Assembly (NCBI RefSeq): GCF_008693385.1
Contig: NZ_CP044067.1
Span: 2,399,501-2,463,500, forward strand
DNA: 64,000 bases
Reading direction: 5' to 3'
Origin: Cupriavidus pauculus
GTDB taxonomy: Bacteria > Pseudomonadota > Gammaproteobacteria > Burkholderiales > Burkholderiaceae
In this document: positions 34,511 to 44,548 of the stretch, piece after piece
Position numbering within the stretch: position 1 is the first letter of the stretch
Layout of the letters: each line of letters begins with the position of its first letter
Position numbers and translations under genes: made by a program
The notes under the pieces: generated by a model
Databases searched by the model: none
The model's input: the letters and a program-made list of their open reading frames with translations, nothing else
What the model was told of the DNA's origin: nothing

Positions 34511-35437
34511 ATTTCTATCCAACCTTGAATTTCAGATGAGCGTGATTGCCCGCCGCATGGTGCCGACTTGTTGCCGGCGAACACATCGACGAGCTGTTCG
34601 AAGCGGTCACGAAAGCCACAAAGAACGATGGCGAATAACGCCGGGAACGACTCGCTTGCGGGAATCATTCTGCCGGTTTTTTCCAAGGTGTCAATCAGCC
34701 AAAGCCCTCGCCCATGCAGAAAGTCGTTTACGTCTGTAAAGGACAGATATAAGGATTTTTGACTTCGAATCGGCTTTTGTCTGACATCCCGCCGATTAAA
34801 TCGCTGGTAAGTATCGTTATCGTTGTCCGAACGGAGCGGGAAGTCATACAACGGTATGCCCCCAATCGCCGCGGACGCTTGCAAGATCTACCAAAAAGTT
34901 ACGACAATAATTACCGATTGGGTCGCACGGCTCGGTTAGGGTTATCGGATATATGAAATTCCGACATAAGAATAGCCGGTCGATGTTGCCTAGGTTGCCA
35001 ATGTTGGCAATCGGTGTTCGAAGGACTCATCCTCCTTTACTCCATCTTTCTTACTCCTTATGGACTATGGGCAGCGTTGCTGCGATGCCGCGACAATGAC
35101 GCCCAACGACAAGGCCGCGAGACGATATACGCGCCACCGTGCCAATACCCGCGCCGCATGCACCTGCATGACGGGCGCTTTAGAGGAACCGGGGAACATC
35201 ATGCATACCACGCAAAACCGGCGGATATCGTGCGTCCGCCGCGATCCTATTCGCCACAATTTTTGACAATCTGTTTGAAACGAATGGCCTAGCATCCTGC
35301 CTGCTTGCGCCACGACCGTTTTACGGTACCGTGTCGCCGAAGCCGGCATCAGGCTGGGTCAGCGCATCGTGAATGTCCGCAACGGGGTGGGCGTTCACAG
35401 CGAGATGCCGTAACAGAAAGAAGAAGCGGAACCGCCA
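34511..35437. other. Long A+T-richer intergenic region between csp and pelA
   Basis: A 927-base stretch with lower GC than both flanks. Open frames inside (for example 35014-35292 and the minus-strand frame reaching 34884) have no recognisable product. It must hold the leader of the leftward cold-shock gene and the promoter of the rightward pel operon. A palindrome TTGCCAA-TG-TTGGCAA lies at 34995-35010. A TTGACA hexamer at 35263-35268 lacks a good -10 partner. I see no riboswitch-like conserved core. Confidence 0.6.
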
Positions 35438-38317
35438 GTGAAGCCAACAATCAGAACGGCCTGGGCGCGTCTGTGGTCGCGCCTTTCTTCCTGCTTTTCC
35501 CTTGCCATCGCGCTGTCCGCATTCGGGACCGGCGCAGCCGCGCAGGGTACGCTCGACATTGCATTCCACTATGGCGCCAAGCCGCCCGTGGATGCGCTAC
35601 AGGCCTTCGATGCCGCGGTGGTCGAGCCGGATAGCGGGTTCGATCCGCGTACCGCCAACACGCCGCATACCGCGTGGTTCGCCTACGTGAGCGTCGGCGA
35701 GGTGCTGCCGAGCCGTGGCTATTTCAAGGACATTCCGGCTGGCTGGCTCAAGGGCAACAACGACGCCTGGCAGGCACGCGTGGTGGATCAGGCCGCCGAC
35801 GGCTGGGCCGAGTTCTATGTGGAAAAGGTCATCGCGCCGTTGTGGGAGCGCGGCTACCGCGGCTTCTTCCTCGACACGCTCGATTCCTATCACCTGATCG
35901 CCAAGACCGACGCCGAGCGCGCGCGTCAGGAAGCGGGCATGGTCAAGGTGCTGCGCGCGGTCAAGGCACGCTATCCCGAAGCGAAGCTCGTGTTCAACCG
36001 CGGCTTCGAGATCCTGCCGCAGGTGCACGACCTCGCCTACGCGGTCGTGTTCGAATCGCTGTTCCGCGGCTGGGACCAGGCCGGTACGCGCTTTACCGAG
36101 GTCAGCGACAAGGACCGCGAGTGGCTGCTGAACCAGGCGCGTATCGTGCGCGAGCAGTATCGCCTGCCCGTGGTGTCCATCGACTATTGCCCGCCGTTCG
36201 ACCGCAAGTGCGCGCGCGAGACGGCCCGCCGCATCTCCGCGCTCGGCATCACGCCCTATGTGACCGACCCCGGCCTGCAGACGATCGGTATCGGCCGCGT
36301 CGAGGTGATGCCGCGCCGCGTGCTCGTGGTGCAGGAGAGCGAGTCCGACGTGGTGATCGACGACACGGCCGGCGTGCGCTTCGTCTCGATGCCGCTGAAC
36401 TACCTCGGCTACCGCGTGGAGTTTGCCGAGACGCGCGATCCGCTGCCGGAAATCGGACCCGACCGCTATGCGGGCGTGGTGGTCTGGCTCAACGGCAACG
36501 TGACCAAGGACCCCGGCCGCTTCTTCTCGTGGGTCGAGAAGCGCATCGCGCAAGGTGTGCCCGTGGTGTTCCTCAACGATTTCGGCGCGCAGGTGGGCGG
36601 TTCGCTCGCGCGCATGCTGAGCCTCAAGCCGGTGAAGGGCCGTGTGGCCGGCCCCGTGCAGATTGTGTCGCAGGACGCGATGATGGGCTTCGAGACGCCG
36701 GTGGCGCCGGACCGTACCGAGGCCATCTCGGTGCAGGTGCCCGACATGCCCGGTAACGCAGGCGGGCGCTCGCTGCTGCGCCTGAAGTCCGGCACGCTCA
36801 CTTACGATGCCGCGGCCATCATGCCGTGGGGCGGGTATGTGATGGGCCCTTATGCGGTCCGCGAGAACACGGCCACGAACCAGGACCGCTGGGTCGTCGA
36901 GCCGCTGAAGTTCCTGACGGAAGCGCTGCGCCTGCCGCGCATGCCGGTGCCCGACACGACCACGGAGAGCGGCCGCCGCCTGCTGACCATCCATATCGAC
37001 GGCGACGGCTTTGCGTCGAAGGCCGAGATTCCCGGCGGCGGCTATTCGGGCGAGGTGCTGTTCCGCGAGGTGTTCGACCGCTACAAGCTGCCGATGACCA
37101 TGTCGGTGATCGAGGGCGAGGTGGGCAAGTCGGGCATGTATCCGAAGCTGTCGCCGGAACTCGAGCCGATCGCGCGCAAGATCTTCGCGCAGCCATACGT
37201 CGAGGTGGCGAGCCACACGTACTCCCATCCGTTCGAGTGGACGCGTACCGTGCAGCCGCAGCAGAGCAATGCTCGCTTTACCGAAGGCGACGACGACTAT
37301 CACCTTGCGATCCCGGGCTACAGGCTGAGCCTCGACCGCGAGATCGGCGGATCGATCGACTATATCAACCGCGTGCTCGCGCCGCCGGGCAAGCCCGTGA
37401 AGATGCTGCTGTGGCCCGGCGACTGCCAGGCGCCGCCCGAGGCGCTGAAGCTGACCGAGCGTGCCGGCGTGCTGAACATGAACGGCGGCGACACGATGAT
37501 CACGCGGAGCAATCCGTCGTGGACCGCGATCGCGCCGCTCGGCATCCACAAGGCCGAGAACACGTTCCAGGTGTTCGCGACGAACCAGAACGAGAATATC
37601 TACACGAACCTGTGGCATGGCCCGTTCTATGGCTTCGAGCGCGTGATCGAGACCTACGAGCTGACCGACAAGCCGTACCGGTTCAAGCCCGTGAACATCT
37701 ACTACCACAGCTACTCGGGCACCAAGGCCGCGTCGCTGCGCGCGCTGCGCAAGGTCTACGACTACGTCCTCAGCCAGCCGCTGATGCCGATTCACTCGAC
37801 CGACTACGTGCGCAAGGTGCTCGACTGGCAGACGATGGCGGTGGCGCGCGAACTCGGCGACGGCACGGGCGATGCGCCCGCGAACGGCGCGTGGGTCGTG
37901 CGCGGCGACGGCAACCTGCGCAATCTGCGCTGGACCGGCGAGGGCAAGCCCGACGTGGCCGGCGCGCGCGGCGTGACCGGCAGTTCGCCGGCGCCGGGTG
38001 GCGGCGTGTACGTCCAGCTGTCCGGCGGCGACGCGCGCTTCAACATGGCGGCGACGCCCACGACGGTCGTGCCGGAGATCGCCGAGGCGAACGGTCTCGT
38101 GCGCGACTGGAAGCGCGAGGGCGGTGTCACGCGCTTTACATTCGGCGGCTACTTCAAGCCCTTCTTCCGGCTCGCCAACGCCGGCCAATGCAGCGTGACG
38201 ATCGATGGCAAGCCCGTGACGGGCGTGCGCGACCGCAATACGCTGCGTTTCGATCTTCCCGCGGTTACCGATCCAATCAATGTCAAGCAACCCGTCGAAG
38301 TCCGTTGCGCCGGTTGA
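35438..38317 (+). CDS. pelA: PelA: Pel polysaccharide hydrolase/deacetylase
   Basis: The 959-residue exported protein (signal to about residue 36) has two catalytic parts. The N-terminal glycoside hydrolase-like domain (~40-290) shows VVFESLFRGWD with Glu206, matching the catalytic Glu of Pseudomonas PelA. The deacetylase domain has HIDGDGF (Asp521, Asp523) and SHTYSHPF (His593-x3-His597). PelA partly deacetylates the GalNAc-rich Pel polymer in the periplasm, which the export step needs, and can cleave it. The start is GTG 35438. The last 38 bases overlap pelB. Length is close to the 948 residues of P. aeruginosa PelA. Confidence 0.95.
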   Translation: MKPTIRTAWARLWSRLSSCFSLAIALSAFGTGAAAQGTLDIAFHYGAKPPVDALQAFDAAVVEPDSGFDPRTANTPHTAWFAYVSVGEVLPSRGYFKDIPAGWLKGNNDAWQARVVDQAADGWAEFYVEKVIAPLWERGYRGFFLDTLDSYHLIAKTDAERARQEAGMVKVLRAVKARYPEAKLVFNRGFEILPQVHDLAYAVVFESLFRGWDQAGTRFTEVSDKDREWLLNQARIVREQYRLPVVSIDYCPPFDRKCARETARRISALGITPYVTDPGLQTIGIGRVEVMPRRVLVVQESESDVVIDDTAGVRFVSMPLNYLGYRVEFAETRDPLPEIGPDRYAGVVVWLNGNVTKDPGRFFSWVEKRIAQGVPVVFLNDFGAQVGGSLARMLSLKPVKGRVAGPVQIVSQDAMMGFETPVAPDRTEAISVQVPDMPGNAGGRSLLRLKSGTLTYDAAAIMPWGGYVMGPYAVRENTATNQDRWVVEPLKFLTEALRLPRMPVPDTTTESGRRLLTIHIDGDGFASKAEIPGGGYSGEVLFREVFDRYKLPMTMSVIEGEVGKSGMYPKLSPELEPIARKIFAQPYVEVASHTYSHPFEWTRTVQPQQSNARFTEGDDDYHLAIPGYRLSLDREIGGSIDYINRVLAPPGKPVKMLLWPGDCQAPPEALKLTERAGVLNMNGGDTMITRSNPSWTAIAPLGIHKAENTFQVFATNQNENIYTNLWHGPFYGFERVIETYELTDKPYRFKPVNIYYHSYSGTKAASLRALRKVYDYVLSQPLMPIHSTDYVRKVLDWQTMAVARELGDGTGDAPANGAWVVRGDGNLRNLRWTGEGKPDVAGARGVTGSSPAPGGGVYVQLSGGDARFNMAATPTTVVPEIAEANGLVRDWKREGGVTRFTFGGYFKPFFRLANAGQCSVTIDGKPVTGVRDRNTLRFDLPAVTDPINVKQPVEVRCAG

Positions 38318-41300
38318 GCGCGAGCGGCTCCTGCCGCCCGCGCTCGTGCTGACCTTCACCGCGATGGTGGGGATCGGCCTCGGCCTCATGTTTCCGCGCG
38401 AGACCCTGCGCGAGCGTCTGCTCGGCCAGGGCCGCACCGTCGATGGCCTGACCGTCGCCTACCTCGAGGCATGGTCGCGCGTCGCGCCCAATGACGTGAG
38501 CTTCATGGGTGTGCTGGCGGAACAGTATGCGCGCAGCGGCCGGCTCGACGACGCCGAGAAACTCCTCGACCGCATGCAGTCCGTGCAGGGCATCGACGCC
38601 TCGGGCCCGATCCTGCGCACGCGCATCGACATTACGCTGCAGCGCGCCTACGCGGCACAGCCGGACACGCCCGAGCGGGCCGAGCACATGGCGCACATGA
38701 AGTCGCTGCTCGAGACCGCGACCGGGGACCGCATGCTGGCGCGGTGGTCGCTGGCGGAGCTGCAGGGACTGGCCACGCAGGCCAGCCAGGCCGGCATGAC
38801 CGATTCGGCCGGCAAGCTGTATCGGGCGCTGGCCACACGCGATCCCGCGCATGCGGACTTCTACAACAAGCAACTGGCGGGCATTGCGCTCGGCAGCGGC
38901 GATTATCGCGAGTCCGCGCGCGCGCTGTTCGACGCGCAGGCCCGCGCAGCCAATCCGGACGAGCAGCGCAAGCTGTTCCTGCAGGCGCTGCAGACGCTGC
39001 AGTCGGGCAATCTTCTGGAAGAAGCGCTGATCGAGGCGGACCGCCGTGGCGGCAAGCTGCTCGGTGATCCGGATGTGCTCCGCTACCTGACCAAGCTCGC
39101 GCTCGCGGCGAACCGTCCCGATGTGGCGGCACGCTATGTGGAGCGGCTGCTCAAGCTGTCTTCGCTCGGAACGGGCCAGCATCTGGCCGACGGCACCGTG
39201 CTCGGGCCCGTGGCCGCGCCGGTAGCCGACGCCCATGTCGTAGGTTCGCACGTCGTGCCGATGGCGGCGGCCGTGCGTCGCGTCTCCGACGCCGAGCCGT
39301 GGCTTGCGCGCAATTTCGTCTACCTCGACGGGCCGCGCGGCGTTGCGCGCCGCGAGGCGATGGGCGAGGACTTCGGTATCCGCAAGGTGGCCGACGAGCG
39401 TCCGGCGCAGGCCCCCGCCGCCGCGCAAGCTCCCTCGCAAGCGCAGGCCCAGGCGCAGGCCAAGGCCGATGTGGCGACAGCCACCGCCGAAGGCAAGCCG
39501 TTCAATCCCGACGACTATGAACTCGCGTACCGCGTGTTCCTCGCCGCAGGCAATCTCGACCAGGCCATGCGCGTCGCCCAGACCGCGGTGCAGAAGCTGC
39601 CGGGCCAGATGGTATGGCGCGAACGGCTGGCGCAGGTCGCGGAATGGAACCGCCAGCCGACGATCGCATTGCAGAACTGGCTCGAGTACGCACAGGCGAC
39701 CAACGAGGAACGCGCGTGGAACAACGTGTTGCGCCTCGCGCCCGGTCTGTCCGACGATCGCGCCTACCTGGCGGCGCTGCGTCACCGCGCGACGCGCGGC
39801 GATCTCAAGACTGTCGACGAAGTGGTGGCCGCGTACGAGCGCCTGGGCGAGCCCGAGGCCGCGATGGCCTTCCTCGACAGCCTGAGCAACGGCCCCCATG
39901 CGCGCGAGGTGATGGAGCGCAATGCCGAACTGGCCGAACGCGCCGGGCAGGACGACCGTGCGTTCGCGCTCTACGGTCAGCTCGAACGCCGCTTCGGCGC
40001 CAGTCCGCAGTACGCGGTCAAGCGCGCGAACATGCTGTACGTCAAGGGCCGGCTCTCGCAGGCCATGGACGCGATGCTGCCGGCGCGCGCAAAGGCGGGC
40101 CCGAAGGACACGTTGTACTGGCGCACGTTCACGGAGCTCGCCAAGCTGACGCAGCGCGACGAACTGCTGCGCGATGCCTATCGACAGATGCTGATCTCGG
40201 TGGGACAGCCGCAGGACGCCGAGTGCATGAAGATGCCGGCCGGCGCCGCGCGCAACGACTGCCTGTCCGAGGTACGTGACACCGAGGAGGCCGACTTCTC
40301 GAACCTGATCGCGTATTACGACAAGACGCCGATCGATGCGGGGCGGATCGCGGAGGCGGGCTGGAACAAGCATCACAAGATGTCGCAGCTCGAGCTCGCG
40401 GTCTACTACTACACGCGCGCTCATGCATGGATTCGCCTGGAGCGCCTGCTCTCGGGCCTGACGCCCGAAGAGCGCCGCGAGGCCAATCAGTCCGCGCGCT
40501 TCGTGATGCGCCGCGCCGAGTACTACCGGGCCACGGGCCAGCGCGACAAGTCGCTCGCCGACCTGCGCCACGCGGTGAGCCTGCCCGACGCGGACAGCGA
40601 GACGTATGCGGGCCTGCTATGGGCGCTCGTCGATATGGGCACCGACGACGAAGTGCGCGCCGTGATGGCGCGCCTGCGTAACGAGGCCGAGGACGATCCG
40701 AGCCTGTGGGGCGCGTATGCGGCCGGCTCGATGCGTTTCCAGGATGGCCGCACCGCGCTGCATTACCTGCGCAAGATGGCCGTCGGCAAGTCGGCCGATC
40801 CGCTGTGGCTGGGCCTGGCCGCCGATGCCTACGAGGCCATCGGCCAGGACGACATGGCGTGGCGTATTCGCCGTCAGGCGTGGATCGACCTCCATCACAA
40901 CTGGGCGCAGGGCGGTCTGAAGGGCGCGGAAGCGACCGACGACGAAGACGACGACAACGAAGAGAACGAGCAGGGCCTGCCGTCGCGCAACGAACTGCAG
41001 CGGCAGATGGTGTCGCTGGGCCAGACGTTCGCGTCCGGCGATGTGTCGCGGACGCTCGTCATCGAGATGCTGCGCCGCGACCGCGCGATCGTGGCCGCGC
41101 GCAATGCCTCGCCCAGCGACCCGAAGTCGCCCTCGCTGCTCGGCGACATTCCGGGGCTGCCGAAGCTCGAGGTCAAGCTGCCGACGGCGCTGACCGAGCG
41201 CGAACGCCGCCGCCAGAATGCGATTTCGGCCGAAAGCCGCGAGGTGGCCCTGGCGTGGGCGATGTCGTCGGAGTCGAACGAACTCGCGCGCGCGTGGCTC

Positions 41301-42482
41301 GCGCGGCAATACGTGCAGCGCTTCCAGCGTCCGGCGTATGCCGAGATCTCGATCGCGCTGGACAACAACGACCTGAATGCGCTGGACCGTATTCTGGAGC
41401 GCCAGGTCGGCCGTGTGCCGGTCGCGAGCCGGATCGAGGCCAACCGCGCGCTGGATCGCCTCGGTGCCGCGCAGACGCTCGCGTTCAACGCGCAGGATCT
41501 GGCGCGCACGGACGATGTGCTGCAGGACACGCTGCAGGATGCGCTGCTGTTCGACGCGCAGGCCATCGAGCCGCGCGTGACGTTCATGCACCAGAAGCCG
41601 CTGGAATACTTCGAGTACAGCCTGTCCGGCGGCGCGCGCCTGTGGGGCGGATACGCGCTGAACCTGCGCGGAACCTGGCGCGACCAGCGCTCGACGGATC
41701 CGACGCAGCTGGTCAACGTGCCCTCGCAGGACCGCCGCGCCGAACTCGCGCTGAACTATCGCGACTCGCAGAAGCGTTACCTGATCGGCGTGGGTCGCCG
41801 CGATGGTCTCGACAACATGACCACCGCGCGCTTCCTCGGCGACTGGAACCAGGATGGCCGCCTGACGTTCACGACGCTGGCCGGCTACAACCAGCAGGCC
41901 GACGAATCGCCTTACCTGCGTGTGGGCGGTGCCAAGGATACGTTCAGCCTCGGCGCCCAGTATCGCCTGAGCCTGCGGGAGTTCATCGGCGGGCGCGTCC
42001 AGTACGATCATTTCTACGGTCAGGACCGTACCGTGCTCGGCCACGGCATGGTGTACGACATCGAGGCCGGCTATCGCATCCGGACCTCGTATCCCGATTA
42101 CACGGTGCGCCTCGTCGGCACGCATGCGAACTACAGCGCCAACGGCAATACGCTGTCGCCGCGGCTGCAGCGTCTGGTGCCGGCCGATGACGACGAGACC
42201 ACGTCGTCGTTCTTCATGCCGCGCGGCTTCACGCAGGCAGGCGTGGTGTTCGACTTCGGCACCGAGCTGATCGACGACTACACCAAGAAATTCCGTCCGT
42301 TCGCGGAAGTGGGCCTGTTGCGCGACACGCGCGCGGGCCAGAACTTCCGCGCGCGCCTCGGCATTGCCGGCAGGGTGTTCGGTAACGACCACCTGTCGGT
42401 GTACTGGTCGCATGAAACCGCCGCCCGCAATGGCGGCACGCCGCTGACCGAAGTTGGCCTGCGCTACCGCTGGCTCTATTGA
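38280..42482 (+). CDS. pelB: PelB: outer-membrane Pel exporter with TPR scaffold
   Basis: The 1400-residue protein starts inside pelA. An N-terminal membrane helix (~21-38) is followed by a long TPR-like helical region and a C-terminal beta-barrel of about 300 residues ending GGTPLTEVGLRYRWLY, with an aromatic terminus typical of outer-membrane porins. It exports the polymer and holds PelA in the periplasm. It is about 200 residues longer than P. aeruginosa PelB. Extra sequence includes an Ala/Gln-rich stretch around 377-400 and an acidic one around 887-897 (DDEDDDNEENE). Both look like linkers. Confidence 0.94.
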   Translation: MSSNPSKSVAPVERERLLPPALVLTFTAMVGIGLGLMFPRETLRERLLGQGRTVDGLTVAYLEAWSRVAPNDVSFMGVLAEQYARSGRLDDAEKLLDRMQSVQGIDASGPILRTRIDITLQRAYAAQPDTPERAEHMAHMKSLLETATGDRMLARWSLAELQGLATQASQAGMTDSAGKLYRALATRDPAHADFYNKQLAGIALGSGDYRESARALFDAQARAANPDEQRKLFLQALQTLQSGNLLEEALIEADRRGGKLLGDPDVLRYLTKLALAANRPDVAARYVERLLKLSSLGTGQHLADGTVLGPVAAPVADAHVVGSHVVPMAAAVRRVSDAEPWLARNFVYLDGPRGVARREAMGEDFGIRKVADERPAQAPAAAQAPSQAQAQAQAKADVATATAEGKPFNPDDYELAYRVFLAAGNLDQAMRVAQTAVQKLPGQMVWRERLAQVAEWNRQPTIALQNWLEYAQATNEERAWNNVLRLAPGLSDDRAYLAALRHRATRGDLKTVDEVVAAYERLGEPEAAMAFLDSLSNGPHAREVMERNAELAERAGQDDRAFALYGQLERRFGASPQYAVKRANMLYVKGRLSQAMDAMLPARAKAGPKDTLYWRTFTELAKLTQRDELLRDAYRQMLISVGQPQDAECMKMPAGAARNDCLSEVRDTEEADFSNLIAYYDKTPIDAGRIAEAGWNKHHKMSQLELAVYYYTRAHAWIRLERLLSGLTPEERREANQSARFVMRRAEYYRATGQRDKSLADLRHAVSLPDADSETYAGLLWALVDMGTDDEVRAVMARLRNEAEDDPSLWGAYAAGSMRFQDGRTALHYLRKMAVGKSADPLWLGLAADAYEAIGQDDMAWRIRRQAWIDLHHNWAQGGLKGAEATDDEDDDNEENEQGLPSRNELQRQMVSLGQTFASGDVSRTLVIEMLRRDRAIVAARNASPSDPKSPSLLGDIPGLPKLEVKLPTALTERERRRQNAISAESREVALAWAMSSESNELARAWLARQYVQRFQRPAYAEISIALDNNDLNALDRILERQVGRVPVASRIEANRALDRLGAAQTLAFNAQDLARTDDVLQDTLQDALLFDAQAIEPRVTFMHQKPLEYFEYSLSGGARLWGGYALNLRGTWRDQRSTDPTQLVNVPSQDRRAELALNYRDSQKRYLIGVGRRDGLDNMTTARFLGDWNQDGRLTFTTLAGYNQQADESPYLRVGGAKDTFSLGAQYRLSLREFIGGRVQYDHFYGQDRTVLGHGMVYDIEAGYRIRTSYPDYTVRLVGTHANYSANGNTLSPRLQRLVPADDDETTSSFFMPRGFTQAGVVFDFGTELIDDYTKKFRPFAEVGLLRDTRAGQNFRARLGIAGRVFGNDHLSVYWSHETAARNGGTPLTEVGLRYRWLY

Positions 42483-42534
42483 GCTGGCTATATTGATCAC
42501 GATGAACGCTTTCAGCAGAAACAGGGAGATTGAG

Positions 42535-43086
42535 ATGAACAAGCGGATGACGACTCGCATGGGACGCCTGGTGGCGTGGTGCGGCGCGCTCGGCGCGGCG
42601 CTGTGGCTGGGCGGCTGCGCGGTGACGGATGTGGGCCGCGCGCCCGCGATCGCGCGCGGCGATACGGTGGCGATGCTGCCGATCGTGAACTACACGGAAA
42701 CGCCGCAGGCCGGCCTGCGCGCGGAAGCGATCACCGAGTCGCTGCTCAAGACCAACGGTATCGCCAGCGTCAAGCGCTACCCGGCCAGCCTGAACCCGGA
42801 AACGCTGTTCGAGCCGACGGAGCGCGAGTCGGTGGGCAAGGCCCTCGAGTGGGCACGCGGCGAGCGCGCGCGCTACGCGCTGACCGGCGCCGTGCAGGAA
42901 TGGCGCTACAAGGTTGGCGTGGATGGCGAGCCGGCCGTCGGCATCTCGCTGCAGCTGATCGACGTGTCGAGCGGCGACGTGGTCTGGTCGGCCACCGGCA
43001 GCGACAGCGGCTGGAGCCGCGAATCGCTGTCCGGCACCGCGCAGAAGCTGCTGCGCCGCCTGCTGGCGCCGCTGACGCAAGGTTGA
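42535..43086 (+). CDS. pelC: PelC: outer-membrane lipoprotein of the Pel system
   Basis: From ATG 42535, preceded by AGGGAG, the protein is 183 residues. The lipobox LWLGGC gives lipidation near Cys25. The mature part holds AMLPIVNYTETPQAGLRAEA and DVVWSATGSDSGW; the family forms a ring (dodecamer in P. aeruginosa) around the PelB barrel that funnels the positively charged polymer. Its sequence is otherwise poorly conserved, so the assignment rests on lipobox, size and position between pelB and pelD. It starts 52 bases after pelB. Confidence 0.92.
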   Translation: MNKRMTTRMGRLVAWCGALGAALWLGGCAVTDVGRAPAIARGDTVAMLPIVNYTETPQAGLRAEAITESLLKTNGIASVKRYPASLNPETLFEPTERESVGKALEWARGERARYALTGAVQEWRYKVGVDGEPAVGISLQLIDVSSGDVVWSATGSDSGWSRESLSGTAQKLLRRLLAPLTQG

Positions 43087-43114
43087 TTCCGAATTGATTG
43101 CGAAGGGGACAAAC

Positions 43115-44548
43115 GTGGCCAATTCCACGGCAAAGACCCGGCAGGGGCAGGGCATCGGGCTCGGCGGGCGCTATGCGCGCGTGCTGGCGCCCGCGGTGAG
43201 CGGCCGCGCCGCGGTGGTGGAACTCATCGTCATCATGGTGGTGGCGATGGCGATTACCTACGCGATGCTGCCGCAGAACCCGCTGCTGCTCGGCATGGGG
43301 TTCCCGTGGGCCTGGCTGCTGCCGCTGATTCTCGCGCTGCGCTACGGCACGCTGATCGGCGTGGGCGCCGTGCTGATGCTGCTCGGCGGCTGGTTCTTCT
43401 TCGACAACCTGCATGCGGGTACCGACCAGTTTCCGCGGCTGTTCTTCCTGGGCGGCCTGCTGATGGTGCTCGTGGCGGGACAGTTCGGCGATATCTGGGG
43501 CACGCGACTGGCCCGCGCACGCGCGGTCAATCGCTACCTCGATGAACGCCTCGCCGCGCTGACCAAGAACCACTATCTGCTGCGCATCTCGCATGCGCGG
43601 CTCGAGAACGATCTGCTGGCTCGCCCGACCACGCTGCGCGATACGCTGTCGCAGCTGCGCGCGGTGGCGCTGGAAGACATCGCGAAGTCGCACGGCTCGC
43701 GCGGCGCGCTCATGGGCGCGCAGCCGATGTTGCAGGTGGTGGCGCAGGCGTGCCAGGTCGAAGCGGCCGCGTTGTATGCGGTCGACGGCGAAACGGTGGC
43801 GACGCGCGCCTCGGCGAGCATCGGACCGACGTTCGATCTCGATATCGACGATCCGCTCGTGCGGCATTGCATCGACACGCGTTCGCTCGCGCATCTGCGT
43901 TCCACGGGTCTGCAGCAGGACGCGCAGACGCGTTACGTCGCCGTGGCGCCCGTGCTGGCCGGCTCGGACCATCTGATCGGCGTGCTCGTGGTCGAGCGCA
44001 TGCCGTTCCTGTCGCTGACGTACGAAAACCTGCAGCTGCTGATGGTGCTGATGGGCTACTACGCCGACGGCGTCGAACACGCGCCGGCCACGCACAGCAT
44101 CCAGACGCTGCTGCCCGCCTGTCCGTACCCGTTCGCGCTCGACTATGCGCGCCTCTCGCGCCTGCGTCGCGAGACCGGTATCGAGAGCTCGGTGGTCGCG
44201 CTCGTGTTCGACCTGGACGAAGCGCGCGATGCGCTGTTCGAGCAGGTCGTGCGGAGCCGCCGCGCGCTCGACGTGGCATGGCCCGTGCGCAGCCCGAGCC
44301 ATCGCGCGATGCTGACGCTGATGCCGCTGTCGGACAGCGCGGCCGTGTCGGCCTACCTCGTGCGGATCGAGGACATGCTCCGCGCGCAGTTCGGCGTGGA
44401 CTTCGCGACCTCGCATATCGCGGTGCATAGCCTTTCCGTGCCGGCCGCGGGTGCCGAGGATGCCCTCGTCCGCCTGCTCCAGCGCTGCCAGCTCGGCGAC
44501 GGCGCGCTGACGCCCGCGAGCATCGAAACAGGCCAGGCCAATGTTTAA
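43115..44548 (+). CDS. pelD: PelD: c-di-GMP-binding inner-membrane regulator of Pel synthesis
   Basis: From GTG 43115, with GAAGGGG upstream, the protein is 477 residues. Four membrane helices (to ~140) are followed by a coiled stretch, a GAF domain and a degenerate GGDEF domain without a cyclase motif. The c-di-GMP I-site RxxD survives as Arg383-Ala-Leu-Asp386. PelD must bind c-di-GMP for Pel polymerisation, so this residue pair implies the same post-translational gate here. A TTG 21 bases earlier is possible but lacks a ribosome site. It overlaps pelE by eight bases. Confidence 0.93.
   Translation: MANSTAKTRQGQGIGLGGRYARVLAPAVSGRAAVVELIVIMVVAMAITYAMLPQNPLLLGMGFPWAWLLPLILALRYGTLIGVGAVLMLLGGWFFFDNLHAGTDQFPRLFFLGGLLMVLVAGQFGDIWGTRLARARAVNRYLDERLAALTKNHYLLRISHARLENDLLARPTTLRDTLSQLRAVALEDIAKSHGSRGALMGAQPMLQVVAQACQVEAAALYAVDGETVATRASASIGPTFDLDIDDPLVRHCIDTRSLAHLRSTGLQQDAQTRYVAVAPVLAGSDHLIGVLVVERMPFLSLTYENLQLLMVLMGYYADGVEHAPATHSIQTLLPACPYPFALDYARLSRLRRETGIESSVVALVFDLDEARDALFEQVVRSRRALDVAWPVRSPSHRAMLTLMPLSDSAAVSAYLVRIEDMLRAQFGVDFATSHIAVHSLSVPAAGAEDALVRLLQRCQLGDGALTPASIETGQANV

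Noticed and set aside
34384..34884. 166-codon minus-strand frame overlapping the cold-shock gene
   Set aside because: Half of it is the cold-shock gene in another frame and the rest is leader sequence; no start signal.
35002..35015. 14-base string TGTTGGCAATCGGT also found at 51294-51307
   Set aside because: In 64 kb an exact 14-mer shared by two sites is expected by chance.
35014..35292. 92-codon plus-strand frame before pelA
   Set aside because: No ribosome site or recognisable sequence; treated as intergenic.
35597..38437. 946-codon minus-strand frame across pelA
   Set aside because: Complement of a pelA gene with clear catalytic motifs; no homology-like pattern.
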